From Chitinophagaceae bacterium (GTDB lineage: Bacteria; Bacteroidota; Bacteroidia; Chitinophagales; Chitinophagaceae), in contig JAHBTR010000001.1 of NCBI GenBank assembly GCA_019638475.1, forward strand, positions 372,001-436,000: 64,000 bases of DNA, in the 5' to 3' direction. Below the pieces are notes generated by a model, which made no database searches, had not been told where the DNA came from, and saw only the letters and a program-made list of their open reading frames with translations. Positions 9,021 to 17,744 of the stretch are shown one piece after another; the first letter of the stretch is position 1, and the number at the start of each line of letters is the position of its first letter. The position numbers and the translations under genes are program-made.

Positions 9021-10229
9021 TTATTTATTTGATGCCAATGCTTTTTTAACTGCATCAACCATTTTATTGCCCTTATCTTGTATTTGTTCATCTGTCCAAA
9101 GTAAACCAATAGCAGTAGAAATACAACGACTCATTATAGCATCACTAACAGAAAAGTCTTGTGTTTGTAATGTTTGTAAAGCTATTTTTTGTTCTGCATT
9201 AAGGTTGTACAAACTTTTTACTTCTTTTAAATGTTGCCATTGTTTTATATAATGCCAATTATTAGCATACCAATAAAAATTTCCTGCTAAAATGCCTTGT
9301 GTTTTCATCTCTTCTACAAAAGATTTTGTTATATTTTCTGAAGGTAAAAACCAGCTTAAAAAAGTACAGCTATCGCCATTAGGGTCAGGAATTTCTCTAA
9401 AAGAAATTTCAGGCACTTGTTGTAAAATATTTTTTAGTGCAGCATGATTTTTTCTTTGAATAGAAAGAAAAGTAGCTAACTTTTTTATTTGTGCCAAACC
9501 AACAGCAGCGTGCAATTCACTTATTCTAAAATTGTAACCCAAAAATGGGTGAAGTTCAGCACCTCTATCTGTTCCAATATGGTCATGTCCATGGTCAGTA
9601 AAGCCATCACATTTTATATATACATCTTTATTATTGGTAAGCACAGCACCACCTTCTGCACAAGTAATTGTTTTTACAAAATCAAAACTAAAAGTACCCG
9701 CATTGCCAATTGTGCCCAAATGTTTTCCTTTATAAGTAGCACCAATACTCTGACAAGCATCTTCTAACAACAATAAATTATGCTCATTACAAATAGCTTG
9801 TAGTGCATCTAAATTTGCCATACTACCACACATGTGTACAGGCATAATACATGTTGTTTTTGGTGTAATAGCTTTTTTAACAGCTTCAGGATGTAAGGTT
9901 AATGTTTCATCTACATCTACTAAAACAGGTATAGCACCTACACTTAATACTGCTTCAAAACTTGCTACAAATGTGAAGGCTGGCATTATTACTTCATCTC
10001 CTGCACCAATGCCTAAAGCAGCCATTGCTGTTGTTAAAGCTGCTGTGCCACTACTGGTTAGCTGTGCATATTGGCAACCAAAAGTTTCGGTAATAGCTTT
10101 TTCCAATTCTTTACTTTTCCAAATTCCTTTACGAGGAGCATCAAAGCCATAACGCATTAAAATTCCTGTTTCAAGTACATCGTTTACATGTTGTTTTTCT
10201 TCTTTACCCCAAAGTTCAAAGCCTGGCAT
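9021..10229 (-). CDS. kdnA: 8-amino-3,8-dideoxy-Kdo transaminase KdnA
   Basis: This 402-residue DegT/DnrJ/EryC1-type PLP aminotransferase opens with MPGFELWGKEE. It has SSGTAAL (about 59-65) for phosphate binding, LLLEDACQSIGA (about 153-164) and the PLP lysine in FDFVKTITCAEGG (Lys186). Further matches to the Shewanella enzyme as I recall it are DHGHDHIG, RGAE, FREIPDPNGDS and the tail SDAIMSR. KdnA transfers an amino group from glutamate to the 8-aldehyde made by KdnB, giving Kdo8N, which alters charge at the lipopolysaccharide core. It is the first gene of the kdnA-kdnB pair. The upstream 420 bases separate it from a divergent ParA gene. Confidence 0.92.
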   Translation of the reverse strand: MPGFELWGKEEKQHVNDVLETGILMRYGFDAPRKGIWKSKELEKAITETFGCQYAQLTSSGTAALTTAMAALGIGAGDEVIMPAFTFVASFEAVLSVGAIPVLVDVDETLTLHPEAVKKAITPKTTCIMPVHMCGSMANLDALQAICNEHNLLLLEDACQSIGATYKGKHLGTIGNAGTFSFDFVKTITCAEGGAVLTNNKDVYIKCDGFTDHGHDHIGTDRGAELHPFLGYNFRISELHAAVGLAQIKKLATFLSIQRKNHAALKNILQQVPEISFREIPDPNGDSCTFLSWFLPSENITKSFVEEMKTQGILAGNFYWYANNWHYIKQWQHLKEVKSLYNLNAEQKIALQTLQTQDFSVSDAIMSRCISTAIGLLWTDEQIQDKGNKMVDAVKKALASNK

Positions 10230-10649
10230 ATATAATAAGTTTAAAAGTTTGATTATTAAAATTGCATAAAAAGCAAAAGTATAGAAATATCTAATCTAAC
10301 TAAGTATATGATTAAAACACAAGGAGCGTATAACATTTTTTACCACAAAAAAAATAGATATTATACAAAACTAAGAAGCTGTTTGAGCTATTTATTTTTT
10401 CACCACAAAGGCACGAAGTACACAAAGTTTTTTATTTTACCGTAGAGCCGCAAAGAATGTAGAGCTTTTTTCTCCTCCATATCCCCCCCATAGGATGGGT
10501 TGGTTTACTATATGGCTTTCATTTTTATTAACTCAAACAATTTCTAAATTGAATAACCTTAATATAGGCACAATACAAAAACAATTACCGAAAAACTTTG
10601 TACACAATGAATAAAAACACCTAACTTTCAATCCCAAAAAAGAACAACT
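10230..10649. other. Intergenic region with degenerate dispersed repeats
   Basis: No gene is visible in these 420 bases between divergent kdnA and parA. Around 10401-10470 are purine-rich repeats of the kind ACAAAGGCACGAAGTACA, resembling dispersed elements common in many bacteria. A related-looking stretch occurs at 42171-42223. A C-run followed by GGATGGGTTGG (about 10492-10513) may be a decayed copy of the palindromic element at 161-190, but the match is weak. Confidence 0.5.
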
Positions 10650-11381
10650 ATGACAACATTGGCATTATACAATTTAAAAGGTGGTGTAGGTAAAACAGCC
10701 TCTACAGTAAATTTTGCATACATGGCTGCTGCTAATGGAATTAAAACTTTGGTATGGGATTTAGACCCTCAAGGTTCATCTTCTTTTTATCTTCATGCAA
10801 AGAATGATAAAAATGAAAGTAAAAAAATTTTAGAAGAAGATATTAATATCAAAGATGCCATTAAAGATTCTCCTTTTGAAAATTTATGGATTATTCCTGC
10901 TGATATTTCTGCCAGAAATGCTGACCATATTTTTAAGCAAAGCAGAAAAAAATTGAAAAACATTTTACAAGGATTAAAACAATTTGATTTGGTAATTTTA
11001 GATTGTCCCCCAGGTATTTCTGTTTTGCACGACAATGTTTTTAATGCAGCAGATTGGATTTTAATGCCCAATATTCCTACTACATTATCTATTCGTTCTT
11101 ATGATACAGTAGTACAATATTTTAAAGAAAATGATTTAGATAAAAACATTATTAAATGTTTCTTTAGTATGGTAGATAATAGAAAAAACCTACATCAAGA
11201 AACACTACAAACATTTTATAACAACAAATTTTTCTTCAAAAACTATATTCCTTATTTAAGCGATATTGAAAAAATGGGCATACATATTCAACCATTGTTT
11301 GAGTTTGCCAATAGTAGTTATGCAGCTTATTGTTACAGAGAATTATGGAAAGAAATTTCTAAAACCTGTATTAATAACTAA
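10650..11381 (+). CDS. ParA-family ATPase (orphan)
   Basis: This 243-residue deviant-Walker ATPase of the ParA/Soj/MinD group has KGGVGKT (residues 10-16), WDLDPQGSSS for motif A-prime, and VILDCPPG for Walker B. ParA proteins position plasmids, chromosomes or large cytoplasmic or membrane complexes. No ParB-like gene or parS-like palindrome is seen beside it, so it is probably not a plasmid partition locus. In Bacteroidota such orphans are widespread and their cargo is often unknown. It is divergent from kdnA and 106 bases upstream of metH on the same strand. Confidence 0.85.
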   Translation: MTTLALYNLKGGVGKTASTVNFAYMAAANGIKTLVWDLDPQGSSSFYLHAKNDKNESKKILEEDINIKDAIKDSPFENLWIIPADISARNADHIFKQSRKKLKNILQGLKQFDLVILDCPPGISVLHDNVFNAADWILMPNIPTTLSIRSYDTVVQYFKENDLDKNIIKCFFSMVDNRKNLHQETLQTFYNNKFFFKNYIPYLSDIEKMGIHIQPLFEFANSSYAAYCYRELWKEISKTCINN

Positions 11382-11466
11382 TCTTCTATTATTATAAATA
11401 CCTTAAATAGCAAATGATATTCTGAGCAATTCGGGTATTATACTTTATTTTGTATATTATTCAAGC

Positions 11467-11474
11467 AAGGAGGT
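11467..11474 (+). promoter_or_regulatory. Strong Shine-Dalgarno-like AAGGAGGT before metH
   Basis: AAGGAGGT ends 13 bases before the metH ATG. Bacteroidota genes seldom use such full anti-rRNA matches, and the neighbouring genes here lack one. The spacing is longer than the usual optimum, so its importance is uncertain. Confidence 0.4.
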
Positions 11475-11487
11475 AGTATAAAACATT

Positions 11488-14202
11488 ATGAGTACAACAT
11501 CTATTAAACCTTATTTAAGACTAAGTGGGTTAGAGCCTTTAATAGTAAGACCAGAAACCAATTTTGTCAATATAGGAGAAAGAACCAACGTTACTGGGTC
11601 TAAAAAATTTGCAAGACTTATTAAAGAAAATCAATACGAAGAAGCATTATCTGTAGCACGTCAGCAAGTAGAAAATGGTGCTCAGGTTTTAGATGTAAAC
11701 ATGGATGATGCTTTATTAGAAGGCATTCAGGCAATGAAAACTTATTTGAACCTTTTACAAAGTGAGCCAGACATTGCCAAAATTCCTATAATGATAGACT
11801 CTTCAAAATTTGAAATTATTGAAGCAGGATTAAAATGTGTGCAGGGAAAATGTATTGTAAACTCTATTTCAATGAAAGAAGGAGTTGAAAAATTTATAGA
11901 GCAAGCAATTATTTGTAAAGATTTTGGAGCATCTGTAGTAGTAATGGCTTTTGATGAAGAAGGACAAGCAGATACGGTAGAAAGAAAAATTTCTATAACA
12001 GAAAAAGCCTATAAAATTTTAACCGAACAAGTAGGTTTTGACCCTCAAGATATTATTTTTGATTTAAACGTTTTTGCCATAGCCACAGGTTTAGAAGAAC
12101 ACAATAATTATGCTGTAGATTTTATAGAAGCTACAAAAGTTATCAAACAAAAATATCCATTAGTAAAAATTAGTGGCGGCATTAGTAATTTATCTTTTTC
12201 TTTTCGTGGAAATGAAACTGTAAGAGAAGCTATGCACGCTGTATTTTTATATCATGCTATTAAAGCAGGATTAGATATGGGCATTGTAAATGCTGGGCAA
12301 TTAGTAGTTTACGATGAAATAGATCCACAACTAAGACAATTATGTGAAGATGTAATTTTAAACAGAAATAATGATAATAATGAAGCCACAGAAAAACTAA
12401 CAGTATTTGCAGAAACAGTAAAAGCCAAAGGAAAAACAATAGAAAAAGATGAATCTTGGCGAAAAGAACCTGTAGAAAAAAGATTAGCACATGCTTTGGT
12501 CAATGGCATTACAGATTATATAGATATTGATACACAAGAAGCCCTTACAAAATATCCTAAGCCATTAGATGTTATTGAAGGACCTTTAATGGATGGAATG
12601 AATGTAGTAGGAGATTTATTTGGCTCTGGAAAAATGTTTTTACCACAAGTAGTAAAATCGGCAAGGGTAATGAAAAAATCTGTTGCTATTATTACCCCAA
12701 TTATTGAACAACAAAAATTAGCTAATCCCAATAGCGAAGTTCAAAATATTCCTAAAATAGTTTTAGCTACTGTTAAAGGCGATGTACACGATATTGGAAA
12801 AAATATTGTAGGTGTAGTATTAAGTTGTAATGGATATGATATTGTAGATTTAGGAGTAATGGTTTCGGCAGATAAAATTTTAGATACTGCACAAAAAGAA
12901 AATGCAGCAATGGTTGGTGTTAGTGGATTAATAACACCATCATTAGACGAAATGGTGCATGTGGCAAAAGAAATGAAACGTAGAGAAATGTCTATACCAT
13001 TATTAATTGGCGGTGCTACTACATCAAGAATACATACTGCTGTAAAAATAGAACCAGGTTATGATAATGGAGTAATACATGTAGCAGATGCAAGTAAAAG
13101 TGTTACAGTAGCCAGCACACTTTTAAACAATGAACAAAAGCCTATTTTCTTAAACACAACAAGAGATGAATATATAAAGCTGAGAGAAAATTTTGATAAG
13201 AAAAAATCTATTAAAAGATATATTAATTATGAAGAGGCTAAAAAAAATAAAGTAAATATTGATTGGGAAAATTATACAATACCAGCACCTACTTTTATTG
13301 GTACTAAAGCCTTTGACGACTTAGACTTGAATGAATTAAGAAGCTATATAGATTGGAAACCATTTTTTATAGCATGGGAAATGCACGGAAATTTTCCTGA
13401 AATTTTAACTGATGAAATAGTAGGAAAAGAAGCCACAAAATTATACAACGATGCTAATGCAATGTTAGATACCATTATCAATGAAAAATGGCTTACAGCA
13501 AAAGGAGTAATTGGTTTTTGGAATGCAGAAAGCAAAGAAGACAGTGTTTTTGTAACAGTACCAGAAAAAGATAATGAAAACAAAATTGTTCATTTAGAAT
13601 TTTTGCGTCAGCAAATTTTAAAAGCAAAAGACCAGCCTAATATTAGTTTAGCCGATTTTATAAAACCAGCCTCTCTAAATTCCTCTAAAAAAGAAACTGA
13701 TTTTATAGGAGCATTTGCTGTAACCATACATGGCATAGAACCACACCTCAAAAAATTTGAAGAAGCATTGGACGATTATAATAAAATAACTTTAAAAGCA
13801 TTGGCAGATAGACTTGCAGAATCTTTTGCAGAATATTTACACGCCAAAGTAAGAAAAGAATATTGGGGTTATGTAAAAGATGAAAACCTAACCAATGAAG
13901 ATTTAATTAAAGAAAAATATCAAGGCATTCGTCCAGCACCTGGTTATCCCGCATGTCCAGACCATACAGAGAAAGACAAACTTTTTGACCTCTTAAAAGC
14001 AACAGAACAAACAGGCATTATACTTACAGAACATTATGCTATGTATCCTGCAAGTAGTGTTTGTGGTTGGTATTTTAGTCATCCACAAAGTCAATATTAT
14101 GGTGTAGGAAAAATACAACAAGACCAGTTTGATGATTATGTAACAAGAAAAGGAATGAGCAGAGAGGCTTTAGAAAAATGGTTAAGCCCCAATTTAGAAT
14201 AA
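11488..14202 (+). CDS. metH: Cobalamin-dependent methionine synthase, folate/B12/activation part
   Basis: The 904 residues match the C-terminal three-quarters of MetH. They contain a pterin-binding barrel ([14 protein letters not shown] near residue 28, later [14 protein letters not shown]), a B12 cap, the cobalamin-binding Rossmann domain with [11 protein letters not shown] (about 432-442, His434 being the lower cobalt ligand), and the AdoMet activation domain ([31 protein letters not shown]). It lacks the N-terminal homocysteine-binding zinc domain of full-length MetH (about 1200 residues). The start shows no upstream continuation, so this is a split enzyme that needs a separate homocysteine methyltransferase subunit, which is not in the window. 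I see no cobalamin riboswitch in the short leader. Confidence 0.93.
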   Translation: MSTTSIKPYLRLSGLEPLIVRPETNFVNIGERTNVTGSKKFARLIKENQYEEALSVARQQVENGAQVLDVNMDDALLEGIQAMKTYLNLLQSEPDIAKIPIMIDSSKFEIIEAGLKCVQGKCIVNSISMKEGVEKFIEQAIICKDFGASVVVMAFDEEGQADTVERKISITEKAYKILTEQVGFDPQDIIFDLNVFAIATGLEEHNNYAVDFIEATKVIKQKYPLVKISGGISNLSFSFRGNETVREAMHAVFLYHAIKAGLDMGIVNAGQLVVYDEIDPQLRQLCEDVILNRNNDNNEATEKLTVFAETVKAKGKTIEKDESWRKEPVEKRLAHALVNGITDYIDIDTQEALTKYPKPLDVIEGPLMDGMNVVGDLFGSGKMFLPQVVKSARVMKKSVAIITPIIEQQKLANPNSEVQNIPKIVLATVKGDVHDIGKNIVGVVLSCNGYDIVDLGVMVSADKILDTAQKENAAMVGVSGLITPSLDEMVHVAKEMKRREMSIPLLIGGATTSRIHTAVKIEPGYDNGVIHVADASKSVTVASTLLNNEQKPIFLNTTRDEYIKLRENFDKKKSIKRYINYEEAKKNKVNIDWENYTIPAPTFIGTKAFDDLDLNELRSYIDWKPFFIAWEMHGNFPEILTDEIVGKEATKLYNDANAMLDTIINEKWLTAKGVIGFWNAESKEDSVFVTVPEKDNENKIVHLEFLRQQILKAKDQPNISLADFIKPASLNSSKKETDFIGAFAVTIHGIEPHLKKFEEALDDYNKITLKALADRLAESFAEYLHAKVRKEYWGYVKDENLTNEDLIKEKYQGIRPAPGYPACPDHTEKDKLFDLLKATEQTGIILTEHYAMYPASSVCGWYFSHPQSQYYGVGKIQQDQFDDYVTRKGMSREALEKWLSPNLE

Positions 14203-14232
14203 TAGCTAATAAAAAGGGAAATAATAAATACC

Positions 14233-15360
14233 ATGAACAAAACCAGCGATGTAACAATTAGACCAATACAGGTTACTGATATAGAAAAACTAAAATTTTT
14301 TTTTATTAAAGCGTATGGACAACAAACCATTTTTCAAAACGAAGATTTTCTTACACATTATTTCAGCACAAGATTAAACAATAAGCCTCCTTTTAGTAAT
14401 AGCCTAATTGGAATAAATAAAAAGGAAGAAATTGTTTCTCACTATGGGGGACTTGAGTATAGCCTGAAAATTAATCATACAGTTAAGCCTATAATTTGGG
14501 GCGTAAATGCTTATACTTTATCAGAATATAGAGGTAAAGGTGTAAACTCTCAAATTGTTAACCACATCATCAATAACAATATAATTAATGGAATAATTGG
14601 TCTATCAAGTCAAATGTTATCTTTTTATCAGAAGTTAGGATATAACATTTTTAATGCTGAAAGATTCTCCAGACACATTTTGGTTTTAAACCACACAAAA
14701 ACAGTAGAAGTTTGTAATTACATTCAACAAGATAGTAAACACATTATTGAGCAAAATAAATTATTAAAAGACCATCTCTATCCTTATAAAATTATTGAAT
14801 TAACAGCTAAAAACATTCATCACTATCATGTAAACCTTGATGAAGATTTTACTGAAATAACCACAACATACAGAACAAAAGAATTTTTGATATGGCGATT
14901 TTTTAAAAACCCATTTATTCAATACACATTATATGGTATTATAGATGAAGACACTATTGTAGCTTATATTGCTTTACGAGAAGAAACACTAAGCCCATTT
15001 GATTATAAAGTAAACAGAATTATTGATTTATTTGGTAGGATTGACGTAGTTAAAATTTTGTTGCATAAAACAATAATAAAGTCTATTTTAAACAACCATA
15101 TTTACATTGACTTTTCAAAATTTGGTTCTGTTTATGAAAAGGAATTACAAGAATTTAATTTTATTCCTTTAGAAAATGAAGATTGTTGTATTTTACCACA
15201 AGTAACATCTCCTGTTGAAAACAGACCAAATAATGAATATATCGGAATGTTTAGCAAGACATTTTGTGAAGAGATTAAAAACCTTTCTAAAGCAAATGTG
15301 TATTTTACAAGAATTGATGCCGACAGGGACAGGTTGGCTAAAATAACGCAACTTAAATAA
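14233..15360 (+). CDS. GNAT-family acetyltransferase, 375 residues
   Basis: The N-terminal half looks like a GCN5-related N-acetyltransferase, with the acetyl-CoA pyrophosphate loop in EYRGKGVNSQIVNHI (about residues 98-112) and YQKLGYNIF at the end of the fold. The C-terminal half (about 190-375) is longer than in simple GNATs and may be a second, degenerate GNAT-like domain, as in enzymes acting on sugars or peptidoglycan precursors. It is followed after 8 bases by a polysaccharide deacetylase, so the pair probably acts on the N-acyl groups of a polysaccharide or surface sugar. The substrate is unknown. Confidence 0.7.
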   Translation: MNKTSDVTIRPIQVTDIEKLKFFFIKAYGQQTIFQNEDFLTHYFSTRLNNKPPFSNSLIGINKKEEIVSHYGGLEYSLKINHTVKPIIWGVNAYTLSEYRGKGVNSQIVNHIINNNIINGIIGLSSQMLSFYQKLGYNIFNAERFSRHILVLNHTKTVEVCNYIQQDSKHIIEQNKLLKDHLYPYKIIELTAKNIHHYHVNLDEDFTEITTTYRTKEFLIWRFFKNPFIQYTLYGIIDEDTIVAYIALREETLSPFDYKVNRIIDLFGRIDVVKILLHKTIIKSILNNHIYIDFSKFGSVYEKELQEFNFIPLENEDCCILPQVTSPVENRPNNEYIGMFSKTFCEEIKNLSKANVYFTRIDADRDRLAKITQLK

Positions 15361-15368
15361 ACAATACT

Positions 15369-16352
15369 ATGCCTAAAAACAACAAGTATGTAACTATAAT
15401 AATGTATCATTACATAAGAGATTTACTGCATAGTAAATATCCAACCATAAAAGGATTAGACATTGCTCTTTTTTATGAACAGATTGAGTATTTAAAAAAA
15501 CATTATCAGTTCATTACAATGGAAACTCTCATTGATTCTATTCAAAACAACACATCTCTTCCAAACAAATCTGTATTATTAACTTTTGACGATGCGTATT
15601 CAGAGCATTTTAAATATGTTTTCCCATTTTTAGATAAACATAAAATTCAAGGCTCTTTTTATCCTCCCGTAAAAGCAATTTCAGAGCATACTGTTTTAGA
15701 TGTTAATAAAATACACTTTATTCTTGCTTCCGAGAATAATAAATTAAAAATTATTAGTGAAATTAAAAATGAGTTGAATAAATATAAAAAAGATTATGAA
15801 CTTAAAAGCTTTACTTTCTATTTTAAAAAATTAGCAAAATCAACTCGTTATGACTCGGCAGAAGTTATGTTTATAAAAAGACTTCTTCAAGTTGAATTAG
15901 AAGAAAAACTAAGAAATACCATTACCCAAAACCTATTTGAAAAAATAGTTGGAATAGATGAAGAATCTTTCAGCAGAGATTTATATATGGATGTTGAGCA
16001 AATTAAGTGTATGAATAGACATGGTATGCACATTGGAGGTCATGGGTATAATCATTATTGGTTAGGGTCTTTAGAAAAAGAAGAACAAAAAATTGAAATT
16101 GAAAAATCTCTCAATTTTTTATCCATCGTTGGGAGCGATATTAAAAATTGGACAATGTGCTACCCCTATGGTAGTTATAATAATACAATGCTTGAATTGC
16201 TAACTGAATATAATTGTAAGTTGGCATTAACAACAGTTGTTGGTGTAGCTAACATACAGAAACACCATAAATTTACACTACCAAGACTTGATACTAATGA
16301 CGTACCCAAAAAGAAAAATGCAGATACAAATAATTGGTATCTAAAAGGGTGA
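15369..16352 (+). CDS. Polysaccharide deacetylase (carbohydrate esterase 4)
   Basis: This 327-residue protein has the NodB-type motifs: TFDDAYSEH (catalytic and metal-binding Asp74/Asp75), the metal-binding H-x3-H in GGHGYNH (His225, His229) and a later CYPYGSY. An insertion of roughly 100 residues separates the first and second motifs. No signal peptide is visible, suggesting a cytoplasmic or peripheral enzyme. It is probably translationally coupled to the upstream GNAT gene, and a hairpin terminator follows. The pair could tailor N-acyl groups on a lipid-linked or exported glycan; this is inferred from gene order. Confidence 0.8.
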   Translation: MPKNNKYVTIIMYHYIRDLLHSKYPTIKGLDIALFYEQIEYLKKHYQFITMETLIDSIQNNTSLPNKSVLLTFDDAYSEHFKYVFPFLDKHKIQGSFYPPVKAISEHTVLDVNKIHFILASENNKLKIISEIKNELNKYKKDYELKSFTFYFKKLAKSTRYDSAEVMFIKRLLQVELEEKLRNTITQNLFEKIVGIDEESFSRDLYMDVEQIKCMNRHGMHIGGHGYNHYWLGSLEKEEQKIEIEKSLNFLSIVGSDIKNWTMCYPYGSYNNTMLELLTEYNCKLALTTVVGVANIQKHHKFTLPRLDTNDVPKKKNADTNNWYLKG

Positions 16353-16402
16353 TTAAAAAGCCTTCATCTACAATACATAATTGTTTTATTAAACACACAA
16401 AA

Positions 16403-16431
16403 AAATAGGCTATCAATTTGATAGCCTATTT
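16403..16431. terminator. Bidirectional terminator between convergent genes
   Basis: A 12-base-pair stem (16403-16414 with 16420-16431) has the loop AATTT and A/T runs on both sides. It separates the deacetylase gene from the convergent T9SS protein gene. Confidence 0.85.
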
Positions 16432-16453
16432 TCAATCTATATAAAATCTATTC

Positions 16454-17617
16454 TTATTGTTTAATAAACTGTACAGAACTTCTATTGCCATTGCTCTCAA
16501 ATACAGCAATATAATTTCCACTTAATAATTTGCTTACATCAACAGTTGTTTGAGTAGCTCCTGCTTGTACATAAGAAGTAAGAACTGTTCTTCCATCTAA
16601 AGTAGTTATTCTTAATACTGCTTTATCTGTTACTTTTTCATGAGATAAAGTAGCTGTATTTCTAACAGGGTTAGGATAAATATCTAACTTAACTGTTTGT
16701 TTACCATTAAGGCTTACTACTCTACTATATTTATAAGAACCATCTTTATCATTCATTTTTAAACGATAATAAACAATACCAGAAAACTCATTTGTAAAGC
16801 TGTAAGAATTTACTTTTTCATTATTAGCACTTACAAAACCTACTTTTGAAAATTCTGTACCATTAGTACTTTTTTCAATATCAAAACCAGCTACATTTAT
16901 TTCATCTGCTGTTTTCCAATTTAATTGTGCTTTACCATTAATAGCAGAAGCTGTGAAAGAAGTAAGTGATAATGGAGCAAGTGCTACTCCGCCTACATAC
17001 ACATTATCTATTCTTGAAGTACCAGTAGATGCTATTGCAGCTCCATTTATATTAGTGCTACCGGCAGCAACTGTAAACCTGATATAAATAAAAGGTTGGT
17101 TATTAAGGGCGGTGATAGAACTTAAATCTGCTGTTCTGGTAGAAATTGGTTTATAGGTACCACTATTCCAAGAATCGTTAGTAAGGTTATAACCAGAACT
17201 TGGTACATCTGTAAAGGTAGAACCATCTGTACTATATTGTATAATAAATGATTTTGGTCCCGTACCGCTTCCCATTTGGTCCCATACCAATCCTATTGAA
17301 CTGTAACCTGTAGTGCTTACTTTAAATTGCCAATAATCTCCATCTGCCCAACCATTAGCACTGGCAGATTTTGCAGAACCATTACCTGCAGGAGTTGTCC
17401 ATGCAGAAGAAGCACTTGCATGTAGTCCAGAAAATTCAGAGCCTGTTACCAATGCTCCAGAATCTGCAATAGCATCACCTGTGGTTATAGAAAAAGTAGT
17501 ACTTCCAGCAGAAGCAAAAGTTATTCCATCAAAATTCCATCTTGCTATTACATCTTGAGCATTTGTACTTGCATAAGCCAAGCAAGAAAAGAAGAATAGT
17601 GTAATTATTTTTTTCAT
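16454..17617 (-). CDS. T9SS sorting-domain secreted protein
   Basis: This 387-residue exported protein has a signal peptide (MKKIITLFFFSCLAYASTNAQ), then a jelly-roll/LamG-like region (about 22-210) with WNFDG and RIDNVYVGG, then a Bacteroidota Fn3-like segment (LTSFTASAINGKAQLNWKT, YYRLKMNDKDG). It ends in a type A T9SS sorting domain (DIYPNPVRN through LLSGNYIAVFES). No enzymatic motif is seen. The C-terminal 160 residues resemble the end of the giant protein at 888-7766, reflecting the shared secretion module. It is transcribed alone from its own upstream region. Confidence 0.88.
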   Translation of the reverse strand: MKKIITLFFFSCLAYASTNAQDVIARWNFDGITFASAGSTTFSITTGDAIADSGALVTGSEFSGLHASASSAWTTPAGNGSAKSASANGWADGDYWQFKVSTTGYSSIGLVWDQMGSGTGPKSFIIQYSTDGSTFTDVPSSGYNLTNDSWNSGTYKPISTRTADLSSITALNNQPFIYIRFTVAAGSTNINGAAIASTGTSRIDNVYVGGVALAPLSLTSFTASAINGKAQLNWKTADEINVAGFDIEKSTNGTEFSKVGFVSANNEKVNSYSFTNEFSGIVYYRLKMNDKDGSYKYSRVVSLNGKQTVKLDIYPNPVRNTATLSHEKVTDKAVLRITTLDGRTVLTSYVQAGATQTTVDVSKLLSGNYIAVFESNGNRSSVQFIKQ

Positions 17618-17744
17618 ATAAATAAGTTTAAGGACTGCAAAATAAGTAATATTTATTTATTATGAACATATATTTACCAAAAAAATTCAAGAATTAATCG
17701 GAATGTAACAATTCTTATCTTCATGGCTTTAAAATATTATTTGA

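Noticed and set aside
10492..10513. Possible fourth copy of the REP-like palindrome
   Set aside because: The C-run and GGATGGGTTGG resemble the element, but the arms do not pair properly, so it is not counted.
11382..11487. Possible cobalamin riboswitch before metH
   Set aside because: The leader is about 100 bases and lacks a recognisable B12-box-like core; only a Shine-Dalgarno-like sequence was seen.
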